Assembly: GCA_964007475.1 (NCBI GenBank)
Contig: OZ023274.1
Location: forward strand, 32,126,861-32,190,860
DNA from: Hybos culiciformis
Taxonomy: Eukaryota > Arthropoda > Insecta > Diptera > Hybotidae
Direction of reading: 5' to 3'
DNA length: 64,000 nucleotides
Shown in pieces: positions 23,368 to 37,397 of the stretch (positions within the stretch are counted from its first letter, which is position 1; each line of letters opens with the position of its first letter). The translations under genes were made by a program, and so were the position numbers. The notes beneath the pieces are model-generated. The model saw nothing but the letters and a program-made list of their open reading frames with translations, made no database searches and was not told the DNA's origin.

Positions 23368-26300
23368 TTTATAATAATATAAAATAAATAAATCATTTTG
23401 TTTAAATTCTAATCAACATTACTATAACGTCTGCCAAAAACCTAACTCTTAAATCTTACAGCCAAGAGATTGAATTTTAAACTATTTAACATTTAATTCT
23501 TAGGATAAATTTAAATTAAAATTTTGTACTATGAAATAAAATAATTAAATGAAGTATATTATGATTTCTTTCATTTAAAATACCAGAAATTCTTGTTTTC
23601 ACTTTTATTTTTGGGAAAATTTAAATATATTTTTTTATGAGCTGTGGCTATAGGAAGAAGATGAACTCATAAACTTGTATTTTTTTTTTTTGTTTCAGAA
23701 CATAAATAATTCAAATAAAATTTATATAGGTACGTTTATATATAGGCATTAGCATAAAATTAGCAGATTTTTATGATATAAAAAAAAATACATGTAGTAT
23801 ATAAATCATAAGTGTTTTATATTAAGTATAAATTTAACTTTTGATTTTAAACTTATTAAGTTTGTTTCAAAATGATTCGCCTACAATTCGACCATATAAG
23901 TAACGACCACTTTTGGAATTTTTAAATATAACTCATCTTATAACCAAGCTACTGCAAGTTATTTCTTTTTTTTATATATACATTTAATTAATAATGATTG
24001 ATTTACTTAATTTTTAACTCATTTTGATATATGTGTTGACCGCTTTATAGCTTTTGATATAAGCTTATCATCTGATAAAATATTTTAGTATATGTAGTTT
24101 AGAATTTTCAAATATAAAATTAACTGCCGATGGCATTCCGCAGGTAAACTTGAAATATTGTTTCTGCTTAAAAAAAAAGAAAAAAAAGCGCCATATCTAA
24201 ATAATGTTGATTGTACAAGTTCGTACATCTTAAAAAGTATGCACAATTAATTAAATTAACGCAGAAATCTTTTACAATCTCACTATTTATCTAAAATGAA
24301 TTCATATTGATTTTTATTAAATTTATAATATAATTTAATTAATTTAGATACTCAACAAAACATACGATTGATTTTCAGTACTTGATGATCAAAAGCTATT
24401 AGACTCCATATTTGGTTAAAAAATGTCAAGGTTTAATAACCGTGATAACATCAGTTATTCTCTATAAAGAAACTTAATTTAATAAATATATAAGAAAAAA
24501 AAGATTATTCTCATTACGCTAGAATTTAGATCTTTTTATAACTTTGGTTTATAAGTATTATTGAATATAAATAAAAATAAAATTTACTGAATATACTTAA
24601 GTCATAAATTTTATAAATAAAAAAACTAGATATTCGCAAAATTCTAAAACTTGTTTTCATCTATGCTTTTTATCATAAAAATGATCCAATCAATGAACTA
24701 TTAATTGGTTTTTACTAAATATAATAAAGATTTATGATCCTTTCGTCTTCATAAACATATAACCATGGTAAATACATTCGATTCTTTAGTCGATTCTTTT
24801 CTTATTACATATTCAATTGTGTATATACTTATATTTATACACATTTATGCTTTTGGGCAATAATTTTTTATGGAAAATTTAAAAATTGTTAACAATTATA
24901 ATCAAAAATTTTATTCCGATTGCATAATCATTTTATATTTTAATTCTTAAATTTATTGATTCATTGTAAAAATTATCTACAGTCTATTGAACTTTCGAAG
25001 AAAACTTTTTGTGTGTATCTATTATTCTATATATTTAAAATTTTAGAAACTCTAGTTCTTCGAAATATCAAATCACGACAGATTCAATACAATTTCATTT
25101 GGAATCAAAATATCTCTTTTAAATTCGTAAAGATCCCTCTAAACAAAGTTTATTATTATTATTACTAGTTTTATAATATTAAGTAATGTTCATTAATCAA
25201 ATTAATAATTTGAATTTAAATTTTATTTAATTACAACAATTGCTGATGCAAAAAAAAAAAATTATAATTTATAAAATCATTGGAGAAGATTTAATAATTG
25301 AATGGGGAAATCAAATTCAATTCTTTAGGCAAAATATTTGATTATATAATAATAAAATATTACTCAAATGATTTTATTTAAACGGAAAAACTTCTGTTTG
25401 CGGAAGTATAAAGTAATTTCTTAGAATTTTTGGATACGTAATACGTTTTAATTATACATTAATTATAATGTTATTTACTTAATTGAGAATAAATTTTAAA
25501 TACTTAATTCAATTGGAATAGAGAAAAAAATTAGACAAATATAACACCAAGTAATTCATCTAAATTTAAAAATTATTATACTGAAGTGAAAGTTAATTTT
25601 AAAATACATAATTATGGTAGTACATTTTAAAGAAATTGAATGAATGCAAAATTGAGTCACAAAAGTCATTCCCAGAAGTAACAAGCTATTGACCATCAAC
25701 TGATAATTTGAGCAAACTTCCAGAAGCTTTGAAGATTTTTGTCAAATCCTTAGCAATACGCAACACAGTTGACTCTTCAACTAATTTTGTTTTCGAATTA
25801 GTAATAATGTCTACCATGTACTTATACAGATATCATTCAAAATTTGTTTTAAATTAATTTTTAAAACAGAAATTTTTATTACTTGTTGAAAAATAGTTCA
25901 ATTTATAATTACCTCAATATATATACATAAATTCTTACATAATACAAACATAATTAATGTACTCCTTTTATATATATAAATCAATATTTTCATAATATTA
26001 TTTATAAATTGTAATGTTAAAACAGAAATATTGTTTCGACTGCTTTATTCTGTACATATATTTGAAAAGAAAAATTCTTTGTGCTATTTCTCTTACTTTT
26101 TTCAACTTTTCGAAGTTTCCTTTTATGGCAAATTAAAGAGATAGCACTAATAGTTTAAAATCATGAATGTTTTTATCTTAATGATTCTTCTAGACTTAGT
26201 TTTAGTTGGGATGTTATTTATAATTTCTTCTTTTTTTTAAGTTTCCTAATAACATTTCTTTCTTTTTAAACTATATAGCAGAGCAGAATAAATGAGATTG

Positions 26301-27126
26301 AATCAAAATTACTCAATCAGAAAATTTTTCTATTCAAAAGAATAATTTTTTTTTGATTTACTTATTTATACATTTTATAACAAAATGCAAATCTAGTTAA
26401 AATAAAATAAGTTACATATCAAATCTAAAGCCAAAATCTGAAATTTATCCATTTTAATAATAACTCAAAAGTTAATTTAAAAAATTTATATACAAATATT
26501 ATATCGATCCATTCACATTTTTTTACTGGTTAATATTTTTATATTTTAAACTAAAATTTTAGTTACAATAACTATTGAGAAAAAAAAATTGCAAATAATA
26601 TTTACCTTAGCGTTGTATTAAAATTCTTTTACAAGATCCAAATCAATATATCCAACATATTTCTGGATTTAACACACAAACATTAAATTGATTCTTAGGC
26701 TTAAGTGATTGAAAATCTTAGTTGATTTACTACATTCGAAAAGACTTAATTTTTTTTGTGAAAAAACAGAAACCCGATGGCCAGACCAAAAACAAACATT
26801 GTCTATGAAAAACTAAAAAATTTACCATATACAAAAATATGAATTTTTGGTTATTGAAACATTATGATTTTAATTAATTGTGCGGTTAGATATTAATTCT
26901 TGCAAAATAAAATATGTATTAATAAAAATATTACTAATATAATCAAATTAGTAATAAATTTAATAAGTTTTATAGCTTTATTCCATGTTTTTTTTTTTTA
27001 TTCTGAAAGCACATGCAAAGCTTAGTTTTATGAACATCCTGCTGATGCTTTTTGTTCTTTTTTTTTTTTTTTTTGTTAAAATAATCGGATTTTTATTAAA
27101 ATTATGAATTTCTTAAAACTGGTTAG

Positions 27127-27160
27127 TATAAATTAAGAAAAAAGTTTTTAAAACTTTTCA
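27127..27160 (+). promoter_or_regulatory. Core promoter of the 28-kb YLP/DGYHY gene
   Basis: TATAAATT is at 27127-27134 and a TTCATTTC initiator (+1 near 27160) lies 33 bases downstream. The predicted 5' untranslated region is 49 bases to ATG at 27209. Confidence 0.6.
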
Positions 27161-27208
27161 TTTCATAACTTTCTCAGCTTAGAAGTGGATTCTAACAGAT
27201 TTAGTAAA

Positions 27209-29453
27209 ATGGTACGTTAAGTTCTATATTTTTTTTTTTTTTTGTTTTATTTAATTAAAGTTTTTGTTTTAAGAAGATTAAAGTGATAAATATTTAAAAA
27301 AAAAATAGACATAACATTTTATATTTATATTAATAAATATATTAATACTGAGATTACTGATTAAAATAAATAAAATAAAAACAATTATTTGTAATTAATA
27401 AGCTAGAAAATATTTTAACAACAATTAATTTAAAAATGTAACCAATAATTGTGATATAATAATTAAATTGATTATATGAGTTGAATTTCGATTTGCTTTA
27501 ATGAACTCAAAAATAAACTGAACTGGAACTGAAAATTGGATTAATTTCCCAATTATTTTAAATATAAAACATTGGTTTTCTGAATATTATAAATCTATAA
27601 ATTCCGAATTTTAAAGCCGGATCAGTAGACAAAATCCGAATGAAATATTATTTTTCAAAATTAAATTTCAATCTTTAATTTGAAAAAAAAAAAAAAATAG
27701 TAATTATTTATACATATGTATTTTTCAATAACTTTTGTCTAAACTTTAACTATTAAAAACCGTTTTTCTCTCTATGAATACTGAACGTTGTACAATTAAA
27801 GTATTATAAAATCATATTATCTAATAAATAAAGTTAATTTTGGATACCAATTGCAAATAGCAATATGGAAACTAAAAATATTATTTTGCAATAATATTTT
27901 AACTGTCCATCATCTGCATAGATCTATCTACAAATTTGTATTTAATTAAAAAAATATTATAATTAAAAAAATCTTTTTATTTAAATTGCTTCAAATTGCT
28001 CAAAAAACTTCGAAAATGAAGGTTTTATAAAGAAAAGGATTAAGAAAATCATTACAACCAATGAGAAATGGAATTAACTTATTTCTATTCTATAAATTGT
28101 TCAATTAAACGAATACTTTTTTTTTTGTAGAAATTTTTATTATGTACACTGTGCTTGATAGCTGCTGCATCAGCAGATGTTTCACATATATTGCAAAAGG
28201 ATGGTTACCATTATGATCCACCAGCACCAGTGCAACCAGCACCTGCTCCATTTCCAGCTCCCGCACCACGTCCACCAGTAAAGGAGTATTTACCCCCACA
28301 AACAGTTCAACAACCACAACCCGTATTCAGGCCAGCACCACAACCCGTGTTCAGGCCACAACCTGCACCGCAACCACAACCAGTGTTTAGGCCACAACCA
28401 GCTCCGCAACCACAACCTGTTTTCAGGCCACAACCAGCTCCTCAACCACAGCCTGTGTTCAGGCCACAACCAGCTCCTCAACCACAACCTGTGTTCAGGC
28501 CACAACCAGCTCCTCAACCACAACCAGTGTTCAGACCACAACCAGCTCCTCAACCACAACCAGTGTTCAGACCACAACCAGCTCCTCAACCACAACCTGT
28601 GTTCAGGCCACAACCACAGCCCGTGTTCAGACCACAACCTGCTCCTGTGTCAAAGCCTCAAGTATCTTACTTGCCTCCAGTCGCTCGGCAGTTCAATCCA
28701 GCCCCATTACCTGTACAACCAGTGTTTAAGCCTCAACCAGCTCCACAACCAATCTTTAGACCACAACCCGCACCACAACCAGCCCCTCAACCGATCTTCA
28801 GACCACAGCCAGCGCCAGAGCCAGTTTTCAGACCACAACCAGCACCTCAACCAGCCCCACAGCCAGTGTTCAGACCACAACCAGCACCTCAACCAGCCTC
28901 ACAACCAATATTCAGACCACAACCTGCTCCTCAACCAATTTTCAGACCACAGCCAGCTCCTCAACCTAAACCTCAAGTCTCGTATTTACCACCACCTCAA
29001 CATTCAGAGCCACAACCAGTGTTTAGACCACAACCTGCTCCACAACCAGCTCCACAACCAATTTTCAGACCACAACCTGCTCCACAACCAGCTCCACAAC
29101 CAATTTTCAGACCACAACCAGCACCACAACCAATATTCAGACCACAACCAGCACCTCAACCAGCTCCACAACCAATTTTTAGACCACAACCAGCACCTCA
29201 ACCCGCTCCACAACCAATTTTCAGACCACAACCAGCACCTCAACCCGCTCCACAACCAATTTTCAGACCACAACCAGCACCTCAACCCGCTCCACAACCA
29301 ATTTTCAGACCACAACCAGCACCTCAACCACAACCTGATTATTTACCACCTGTTGAAGGACCACAAACAAATTCAATCTCAGAACCAGAGCCAACAAGGC
29401 AAGCAGATGGTTATCATTATGGCGAGCCATCAGTTAAATTCTTCAGATATTAA
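27209..29453 (+). CDS. Secreted YLP/DGYHY-family protein with PAPQPxFRPQ repeats (two exons)
   Basis: Exon 1 is ATG at 27209-27211 followed by donor GTACGT. Exon 2 is 28131-29453 after acceptor TTGTAG, giving 441 residues, the longest of the family. A signal peptide covers residues 1-16, then DVSHILQKDGYHY (DGYHY at 25-29). Two repeat arrays fill most of the protein: seven exact 12-residue copies of VFRPQPAPQPQP, then about ten copies of a 10-14-residue unit built on PIFRPQPAPQPA. YLPP occurs four times at the array borders. The end is DGYHY at 427-431 and a short FFRY tail. The regular FRPQ spacing suggests an extended polyproline structure with evenly placed aromatic-basic contacts; this is inference. 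AATAAA lies at 29610-29615. The intron is 919 bases. The antisense Trp/Leu-rich frames are shadows of the repeat. Confidence 0.9.
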
Positions 29454-29615
29454 ATATGATTATTTAGAATTAGAAAACTAGTCAATTCATTTTAAAAATT
29501 TGTCACAAAATCTGATATCCTCGATTGTATAATACTAATGCAATTAATACAATTATTTTTTTTTTTTTTCTAAAAAATATGTTGTAAATAATGAATTAGA
29601 AAATAACTAAATAAA

Positions 29616-32506
29616 ATACAAAAGTTTGAGAAATATGAAAAACAATTCCTATGTTTTTTATTAAAAAAAATTTTCTTCACACAGCAGAAAATCTAAAGCA
29701 CGAAAACGACGACTTTTAAATCTAAAGGGTATTATTTAGAGAAAAATCAGAGTAAGAAGATTATATATTCATTGAAACTACATGGTGTTAAATATTCAAC
29801 ACAAATTAAAATAAATTAAAAAAAAAATAAAAAATTTCTTATAATTCTTCTTATGCAGATTATAATCATCATCACCAAACCTATTTTTAGATTATGACTT
29901 ATTCATCAAAATAAAGATAATTTCAAATAAAAGTTACAATACTTTCTAAAAATCTATAAATAGTTCATCAATTAAATTGTAATAAAAAATTAGTTTAAAT
30001 TATTTATCAATTCAATGAAAATAATGCTGATATATTAAAAGAATTCAAAATGCATTTTTTCTTGTTTCATAAATAACTTTAAAATCATTAGTTATTCAGA
30101 TGATGATGCAACTAACTTAAAACTAGTTAATTAGAAACAAAATAAAATTTCATTCATATACTGGAAGCTGAGAAAAATTCGCATTATGATGAAACAAAGT
30201 CTAGTGTATTTTATATTATTATAATTGTATGATAGTAATGTTAATAAATTTTGATACTGAACTTTCATGTATTATAAGAGTTAACAGTTAAATAATTAAT
30301 TACAATCCTTTACAACTGGCACAAGTTTATTGTAAATTCATAAATCTTACATTGAAGATACACAAACAGTATAGATTTAACCAAATAAACATATGTGTTT
30401 ATAGAATTTTGGCATAAAAATTAACACTGTAATTGAAGCATTTAAAAATTAATCCTCCAATTTTTGTACATAAATCTGAATTAAATGTTTTTTAAATAGT
30501 TTGGAAGATTTAATTTTAATTATTTATTGACGTAAACCATATAAATTTTTATAATTTTATTTCAAAATTAAAAAACAATTTTAAATTTATGGAGACAGAT
30601 AAATTAACAAGATTAAATAAAACATTTCTTTCCCCGCGTAAAAATTCTTTTATCTGAACTGATTCTTAACTTTTCTGTTTCCAATCTTTGATAAAACTTT
30701 ATTGTTGATCTGTATGGTAAATCTTTATTATAGTTATTATATGAAATAATTAATAATCTGAAAAACAAATATTATTTGTATGTAAATGTTGTAAACTGTA
30801 ATATTGTTTTAATTAATGATATTTTTTTATTTTACGCTACGCATAATAAAAATTTCTTGAATAAAAAAATTAAGTATGAAATAAAATATGACATATTAAT
30901 TCATGCTAATTCAAATCATAATTAAATTATAAACGTTTATATGTGTTTTATCTTCAGTTAATTTATTTTTAATAATAATATTACCTATCGATTAAAGTTG
31001 AAATGTGAAAAAATTCTTATTTAATCTTTTCTTAACATACATAACTTGCTTTTGATACGAAATTGTAAAAAATATGTATATTTATTTACACGAGCAATTA
31101 AAAGATTAACTGCATTCTGTTTATTTGGTAATAGAGTAATTTATGTGGGAAAAAAGGTTAAACATGAAAATAATTAAATATTTGCTCACAGATTCTAAAT
31201 AAAATGTTTATTTAACTTGTCGGACAATACAAGGATAAAGACTCAACTTAGAATAAAAAGAAATGTTCAACTATATAAGTAAAAACTACGATGGTAACAC
31301 ATACAGCTGGAATTCCAATAATCAACCCCTAGTTCATGAACCCTACAAACTAGGGTTGTATTAAATATATTTATATACTAAGTAAAACATCACTAATCCT
31401 AGCATATTATTTTAAATCAAAAATATATATATTCGGATAATATTCATATTTCAATTTAATTATCCTACAAATATTCTGAAAACTTAGTAGAGGGCTCTCG
31501 TTTTAATGCTAAGTGCGATATTTCAAATAAATTTAAATTTCTTTCGTATAAAACAAAAGTGACCCTAAATGGTATTTATTTTAATTGATTTTATTTTTCT
31601 ATTTTTGCGTCTTAATTAAGCGTTTAGTTATTATAATCAAATTTGTATAATGTTGACGACTTAATTTTCCATTTTCCAGTTCAAGTGGTTATAAAATATG
31701 ATATATATGGAATTAATTATAATAATTTTTAATATCATCTTATACATTTTTTTGGATTATAATTTTTAGTTATTAATTTTATTAATTTAGTGGAGAAACA
31801 TGTACAATTTTTTTTTTCTCCCATATACCAAAAAAAAATCTAATTTATTTTTTCTTTGCAGAATTTGGAGTTTATTTTATTTGAATTAAAATCAAAAATT
31901 ATCTAAATAACTTTAAATCATTTTGATGAAAATAAGTATTTGATTGGATGGATGTTGAGTAGAGGAAACCTAAAAAAATTTCTTAGGGCCTGAAAGCGGA
32001 TTTCTATGAAAACTAGTATATGAACAAATTTATATTGTTGAACTATAAAAATAAATATTAATTTATCAGATTCTGCCTTTTTTTTGTAACTTAAATAATT
32101 TGAATTTTGATTATAATAAAATCCTATATTTGCATCTCAACTATTTGAGATATCTTAGCGATATCCACAATCGTCTCAAACTTCTCCATAACCGATTTGT
32201 ATTAATTTCTATAATTAATTTTATTCTTAAAACTTGATAACAAAAATATTTAAAACAAATATTGCTAATTGGGCAATATTTTTGCTAATATATTCTGAAA
32301 ACAATGGTTTTTTTTTTCCAATTTACGAATTAATTAATTAGAGCTTTAAAAATTTTAATAGATTTTTTTTCTATTTTTACCAAAAACATAAGATAAAAAT
32401 AAATTTTGGAACTTGATTTTATAATTCTAGAAATTGAAAGTAATGGGACAATTTTAGAATAACTTTATTTTAATTAAACTTCAAAAAAAAAAAAAAATTC
32501 CTTCTG
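29616..32506. other. AT-rich intergenic DNA, no gene seen
   Basis: No coding exon was recognised. A small hairpin, CAACCCCTAGTT against AACTAGGGTTG, lies near 31323-31357. Otherwise only A/T-rich sequence is seen between the two plus-strand family genes. Confidence 0.6.
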
Positions 32507-32541
32507 TATAAATATCAAGAAATTATTTATTATTAGTATCA
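32507..32541 (+). promoter_or_regulatory. Core promoter of the 32.6-kb YLP/DGYHY gene
   Basis: TATAAATA is at 32507-32514. AGTATCATTTTTAG follows with +1 near 32541, 34 bases downstream. The 5' untranslated region is about 50 bases. Confidence 0.7.
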
Positions 32542-32590
32542 TTTTTAGGAAATTAATTCTTTTGATTAGATCGCGGAATATACAACAAAA

Positions 32591-33359
32591 ATGGTAAAAT
32601 TAAATACAATCCTTTTCAACATCCTTTCATATTTCTTTAATTTTTTCTAATTTATTTCTGTTCTTTTAGAAATTTTTAATTATAGCATTGGCACTTGTTG
32701 CCACTGCTGTAGCACAACTAGAAGAAGATGGATACCATTATGGACCACCAGAAAATCCAGCGCCATTCCCACCAGCACCACCAGCACCTAGACCACCACC
32801 ACCAGCGCCACGTCCACCACCGCCAGCACCTACACCAAAATATCTTCCACCTGAGCCTGCACCACCACCAAAACCAGCTCCACCACCACCACCACCAGTT
32901 AAGAAACCACCACCACCACCACAACCACCAGCACCTAGACCACCACCACCAGCACCTAGACCACCACCACCACCAGCACCAAGACCAACAGAAAAATATT
33001 TACCACCACCACCAGCTCCAGCTCCACCACCACCACCAAGACCAGCACCACCACCGCCAGCACCAAAACCGGCTCCACCACCACCAAGACCAGCACCACC
33101 ACCACCAGCTCCTAAACCAGCGCCAAAGCCAACAGAGAAATATTTACCACCTGAACCAGCACATCCACATCCACCACCTCCAGTAGTTAAACCAGCTCCA
33201 CCACCACCAGCACCAAGACCACCACCACCAGCACCAAGACCACCACCACCGGCACCCAAACCAGCACCTCCACCACAAGAGAAATACTTACCACCACCAC
33301 CAGTAGAACAAGAAGATGGTTACCATTATCAAGAACCAACAGTTAGATTCAGATTTTAA
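32591..33359 (+). CDS. Secreted YLP/DGYHY-family protein with PPPAPRP repeats (two exons)
   Basis: Exon 1 is ATG at 32591-32593 followed by donor GTAAAA. Exon 2 is 32670-33359 after acceptor CTTTTAG, giving 230 residues. The intron is only 76 bases, so this gene shows the ATG-only first exon most plainly. Residues 1-16 form a signal peptide (MKFLIIALALVATAVA), then QLEEDGYHYGPP with DGYHY at 21-25. The body is proline blocks (PPPAPRP, PPPAPKP) punctuated by four KYLPP units. The end is DGYHY at 217-221 followed by QEPTVRFRF. AATAAA hexamers lie at 33371-33376 and 33444-33449. The body is almost pure Pro/Ala with rare Lys and Arg, unlike the His- or Tyr-rich minus-strand sisters. The Gly-rich antisense frame is a mirror of the proline codons. 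Confidence 0.9.
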
Positions 33360-35856
33360 ATAATTATGTAAATAAAACTAGTCTAATTATATTAAAAAAA
33401 AATATATTATATCAACAACCAAAGTTAAAAATAATAAAAATCAAATAAAAATTTAATAATAATAAAAAAAAAATTTTATTGATTTATTTTTATTTTCAAA
33501 TATAAGTTATCACATTTCAATGGGTAACTAAAAGCTGATAGAACTATTATCGATAAATTTATTACCGGTTATTACTGCATCATAATAACAAATTAAAATT
33601 GGTTACTTTTTTGCCTTTCAAATAGTAAGAACCAAAAATTTTTCTGTAAAGTATTTCCATGTTAACGTTTTCGGACTATTTTAAAAGATAAGCTTCAAGA
33701 AATGTTCACTTAAATACTAATTAAACTAGATTTATATACTTAAACTAGATTTATATATTTCGAATTTAATATAAAAAAAAAATGTTTCTACAATAAAGGG
33801 GCTTATAACCCCATTCGAACATTTTAATTTAATTAATCTCACTAAAAATATTTCATATGGTGATCACCTGGTGATGAAGTCAAATTTGGAAAAATCTAAT
33901 ATTTCCTGTTACTGTATCAAGTAATTTCAAAATCGCAAAAAAGGTTAGAATTTATTATTATTATTTTTTTTTATTTTAATTTATTAATAATAATTTAAAA
34001 TAAAATATATGTATATAAAAAATTTAAATGGTTTATTGAATAAAACATCGTCAAGAATAAAAATAATCCGATTATATAATGGTAATTAAATTATAAATAT
34101 ATATATATTATATACAATTATAAAAATATTTTATAATTTTAGATGATGTCTTAATTGTAAAATAGTTTAAGAATAATTTATTTAACAGTTATTATAAATT
34201 ACATTTGATTCCGGTTCCACTGATAAATTAATTTTAATTGAAAAATTGTATTATTTTTTTGTAATTTCGTCACATTATATCTAAAATTATTGTAATGACG
34301 TTTGTTGTGGTCATTATAATAATATCAAATTTTTAACAATAAAATTTTTTTTTTTATCAGAAGGTATTAGAATTGATTTTAAATGGAAAATGTGAAAGGA
34401 TTTAGTATATTTGAATATAATTTTAATTTTAACTTTAAATATGTTATTGACACCATATTTTAAAAATATGATAAATTGACATTTTTTTCTTGTACTCTTA
34501 AGATAGTTTTTTTATTTACCACTGTTGTTACATCAAGAAAAATTATATTTTTCTCGTCGTTTGTTTATGGTGCTTTATCTTTTCTTTAATTAATATATTG
34601 TAAACTGCAATAAAATTTAATTAAATTCATAAATGAATTAAAAAAAAATTAAAAAAAAAATTTTTATTACTAAATTAATTTTATATTTATAATTGAAAAA
34701 CTTATGATAAAATTTGTGCAACATAGAAAATAAAACGAATACTCTTATGGCAAATAAAATCAAATAAATTCTTGTTTCAGAATTCCAAAACAACTTAAAT
34801 AATAAAATTGAAAAAAAAAACCTTGATAACATTGAAAATTTGATAGATTTTCTTGTGATTGATGATTTTCGTTTCACTTGAATTTAATTGAAAAAGTTGT
34901 ATGGGATAAAATAATTCCAGGAATTAAAAGCAATAAAAATACCGAACGAACATAGAATAAAGCCCAGCGACCTAAACGTTTAGGTTTGGGATCTTTTTAA
35001 ATCCTTGCAATCTACAATGATTGAGGAAACAAAAAGGAGACGGGTTGATGAACTTAATTCGAAATATGAAAAGCAGCAAACGTTCGAAATAATTGACCAT
35101 TATGGTAATAAATAGATCTTCTAGAATCAATAAAGCTGCAATTTTTTTTTTTTTTTTCAATTTCATGAAATGACATATTTGAATTATCTTCCATAGTGTT
35201 TATATATCTAAAATAACTCATAAAAATGGTTTCCTGGAGTATAATTTGACATTTTATTCTTCTCCCAAATTCTAGACCGTAGATTTGTTAAGAGAAATCC
35301 TTTAATCTTAATAGTTTCGCTCAAATTCTGATCTTTTATTTTTATTCAAATTGCTGATAGATGATTTTTATTTTATCTTACTTTGATAAATCTAAAGAAA
35401 ATAATATGCATATTTGTAGGCGTAAAAGAAATTATTATTTTGTTACAAATTTACATACCAACATTGTTATAAAATGAAAAAACATAAAAATGTTAAATAT
35501 TTTTTGAAATAAGAAATAAAAAAGCTTTTTCTTATTTATCAAAATCTAAAAAAAAAAATTCGTTCAAAAGCTTTCGAAGTGATTTAAGATGCAATGTTCA
35601 AATATTTAGATATTTGGTTAAATGCTTTTTTTAAAGGGAAACAAAAAACTGCTTATGTAAACATTTCAAGGATAATTTTTATTATAATAGAACATTACAA
35701 ATATTTTTATAAAGTTGTATTTTACAACAAATTTTTGATTTTATTTGATAGATGATGTTCTGAAAAATAACGTTTTGAACAAAGTAAAATAATTAAAAAA
35801 AAACTTTATCCTTTAAAAATATGTATTACGATTTATTTTACTAATTACATCCAAAC

Positions 35857-36643
35857 CACGGATATATAAACAGGATGTTTGACTCATACAAAATTTTCGT
35901 TCCCAAAAAATATCCATAGTATCACTTACCACCGCTAGGTTAGTCCCTTATGTTGTTTACATTTATTAATTTAAAATATTCCGAATTTTCCCAAAATATT
36001 TTCCGATTTAAGCTTACGTTTTTCCGGCATAATCGCTTTAAAAAAGGAATTGAACACTGATTATATTTCTTTAAATTTTTTTACACGATATTTTTTCGTT
36101 ATTTTGAATCAAAAAATGCACTAATTTTCTTTTTTTTTAAATTAACTTTAAATTAAATTTTATTTTATAAACTGACATTTTATTGTTTACTTCCGAAGTC
36201 GAACAAAATAAAATTAGATTTTAGTTATAAATTTTAAGCAAAGCCAGCGAGCTTCCAAATTAACAAGCTTGTAAAATAATATTTTCAATAAATGTTTGCT
36301 TTTTTAAATATTTCTTTTTATTTTGTCGCTGCTAGGAAATCAGATAATCTTTCTTTGGTTAAGGACTTTTATTTTATAATTAGTTATTATGTTTTTATTT
36401 TAGAATAATTATTTTATAGTACTAAAAGAATAATTATTTTATAAACTAAAATTATTAACTTGAATAAGGGATTATTCTGCGGCTCGTCTGTCATTTCGGC
36501 TAAAAGTATTAACTTGAATAAGGGATTCTGTACAGTTTCGTATCGGTCCCTTTTTCCTAATTGTGGTGATTAAAACTACGAATACTTTTTAGTAACTTTT
36601 TAAAATTTGTTCAGAAGTCAGCAATCCTGTTTATATATCCGTG
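35857..36643. mobile_element. Non-autonomous TIR element, 787 bp, 8-bp target duplication
   Basis: Exact 20-bp terminal inverted repeats, CACGGATATATAAACAGGAT, lie at 35857-35876 and 36624-36643. An identical 8-bp duplication, ATCCAAAC, flanks them at 35849-35856 and 36644-36651. This is the footprint of an hAT- or P-superfamily insertion. An internal direct repeat around ATTAACTTGAATAAGGGATT occurs near 36448 and 36509. No transposase frame is present. Exact TIRs and duplication suggest a fairly recent insertion. Confidence 0.85.
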
Positions 36644-37397
36644 ATCCAAACACATTATTTTCATTATCTTAAAAATGGTTTTAGACTAATATAATGCTCA
36701 ACCAAAGAAGAAAATCTAAGTGTGTCATTGGGTTTAAGTAATAAAATTTAATGTGTACTAAATCATTTGTTTATAATTTAACTTAAATTTTTTTCCGCTC
36801 AACAAAGCTTCTTAGCATAAACAAATAATAATAAATTCATTAATAAATATCAAATAAAAATGAAATAATAGAATATTTAATAAAAATTAAATAAACAGCA
36901 TGGGTTCTTTTTATGCTCTTCTCATCCATGACTCAATAACATAAAAGACCAATTAAAATGGGAAAAAATAAATCAAAAAACATTTATCAAATTATAATTG
37001 GATAAAAATTTTGAGTTAATATTGCAAAACCAAAATAATAAAATAGTAAGTTTGAAGTTTTTTTTATGTTTAATTGTGCAATTTTGATGAATGTGGAATG
37101 ACGAGATATGTCGCCGCTTAGGTATTGGTATGTCAAACATTTAGAAATTACAAGATGGAAAATTGAAGCTAAAGGTTTGTGTACTTGAAAAAAGAAGACA
37201 TCGGCTCAATAGAATTTAATTAAAACGAATATACTGTTTGGAGCACTAAATCGAAAGTAATTTAATGATTTTTAGCTTACGAATTCAGAAAAAAGTAAAA
37301 AAAAATTACATAAAATTCGTATTTGTTTTTGCCAGTATCATAGGGCTCAGTAAAAAAAATTAGAAAAAAAATCATTAGTTGTACTTTTTTTCTGTTT

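Larger units (their letters stand above)
17878..27126. other. Gene-free core between the divergent halves of the cluster
   Basis: About 9 kb without a credible exon on either strand. Two mobile elements are recognisable, at 19280-19673 and 22643-23367, listed separately. The rest is homopolymer-rich AT sequence. The six YLP/DGYHY genes are transcribed outward from this core, so any shared enhancer could lie here, but no specific site could be picked out by eye. Confidence 0.6.

Noticed and set aside
24765..24772. ATG-GTAAAT as another first exon of the YLP type
   Set aside because: No TATA box at the proper distance and no second exon with signal peptide or DGYHY downstream before the 28-kb gene.
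28338..29330. Regular repeats that could suggest a CRISPR array
   Set aside because: They are in-frame protein repeats without unique spacers, in a eukaryotic gene.
28290..29333. Antisense Trp/Leu-rich frames across the 28-kb gene
   Set aside because: Mirror of the CCA/CAA-rich repeat codons of the real gene on the other strand.
32738..33259. Antisense Gly-rich frame resembling a glycine-rich cuticle protein
   Set aside because: It is the complement of proline codons. The sense frame has the signal peptide, splice sites, TATA box and end motifs.
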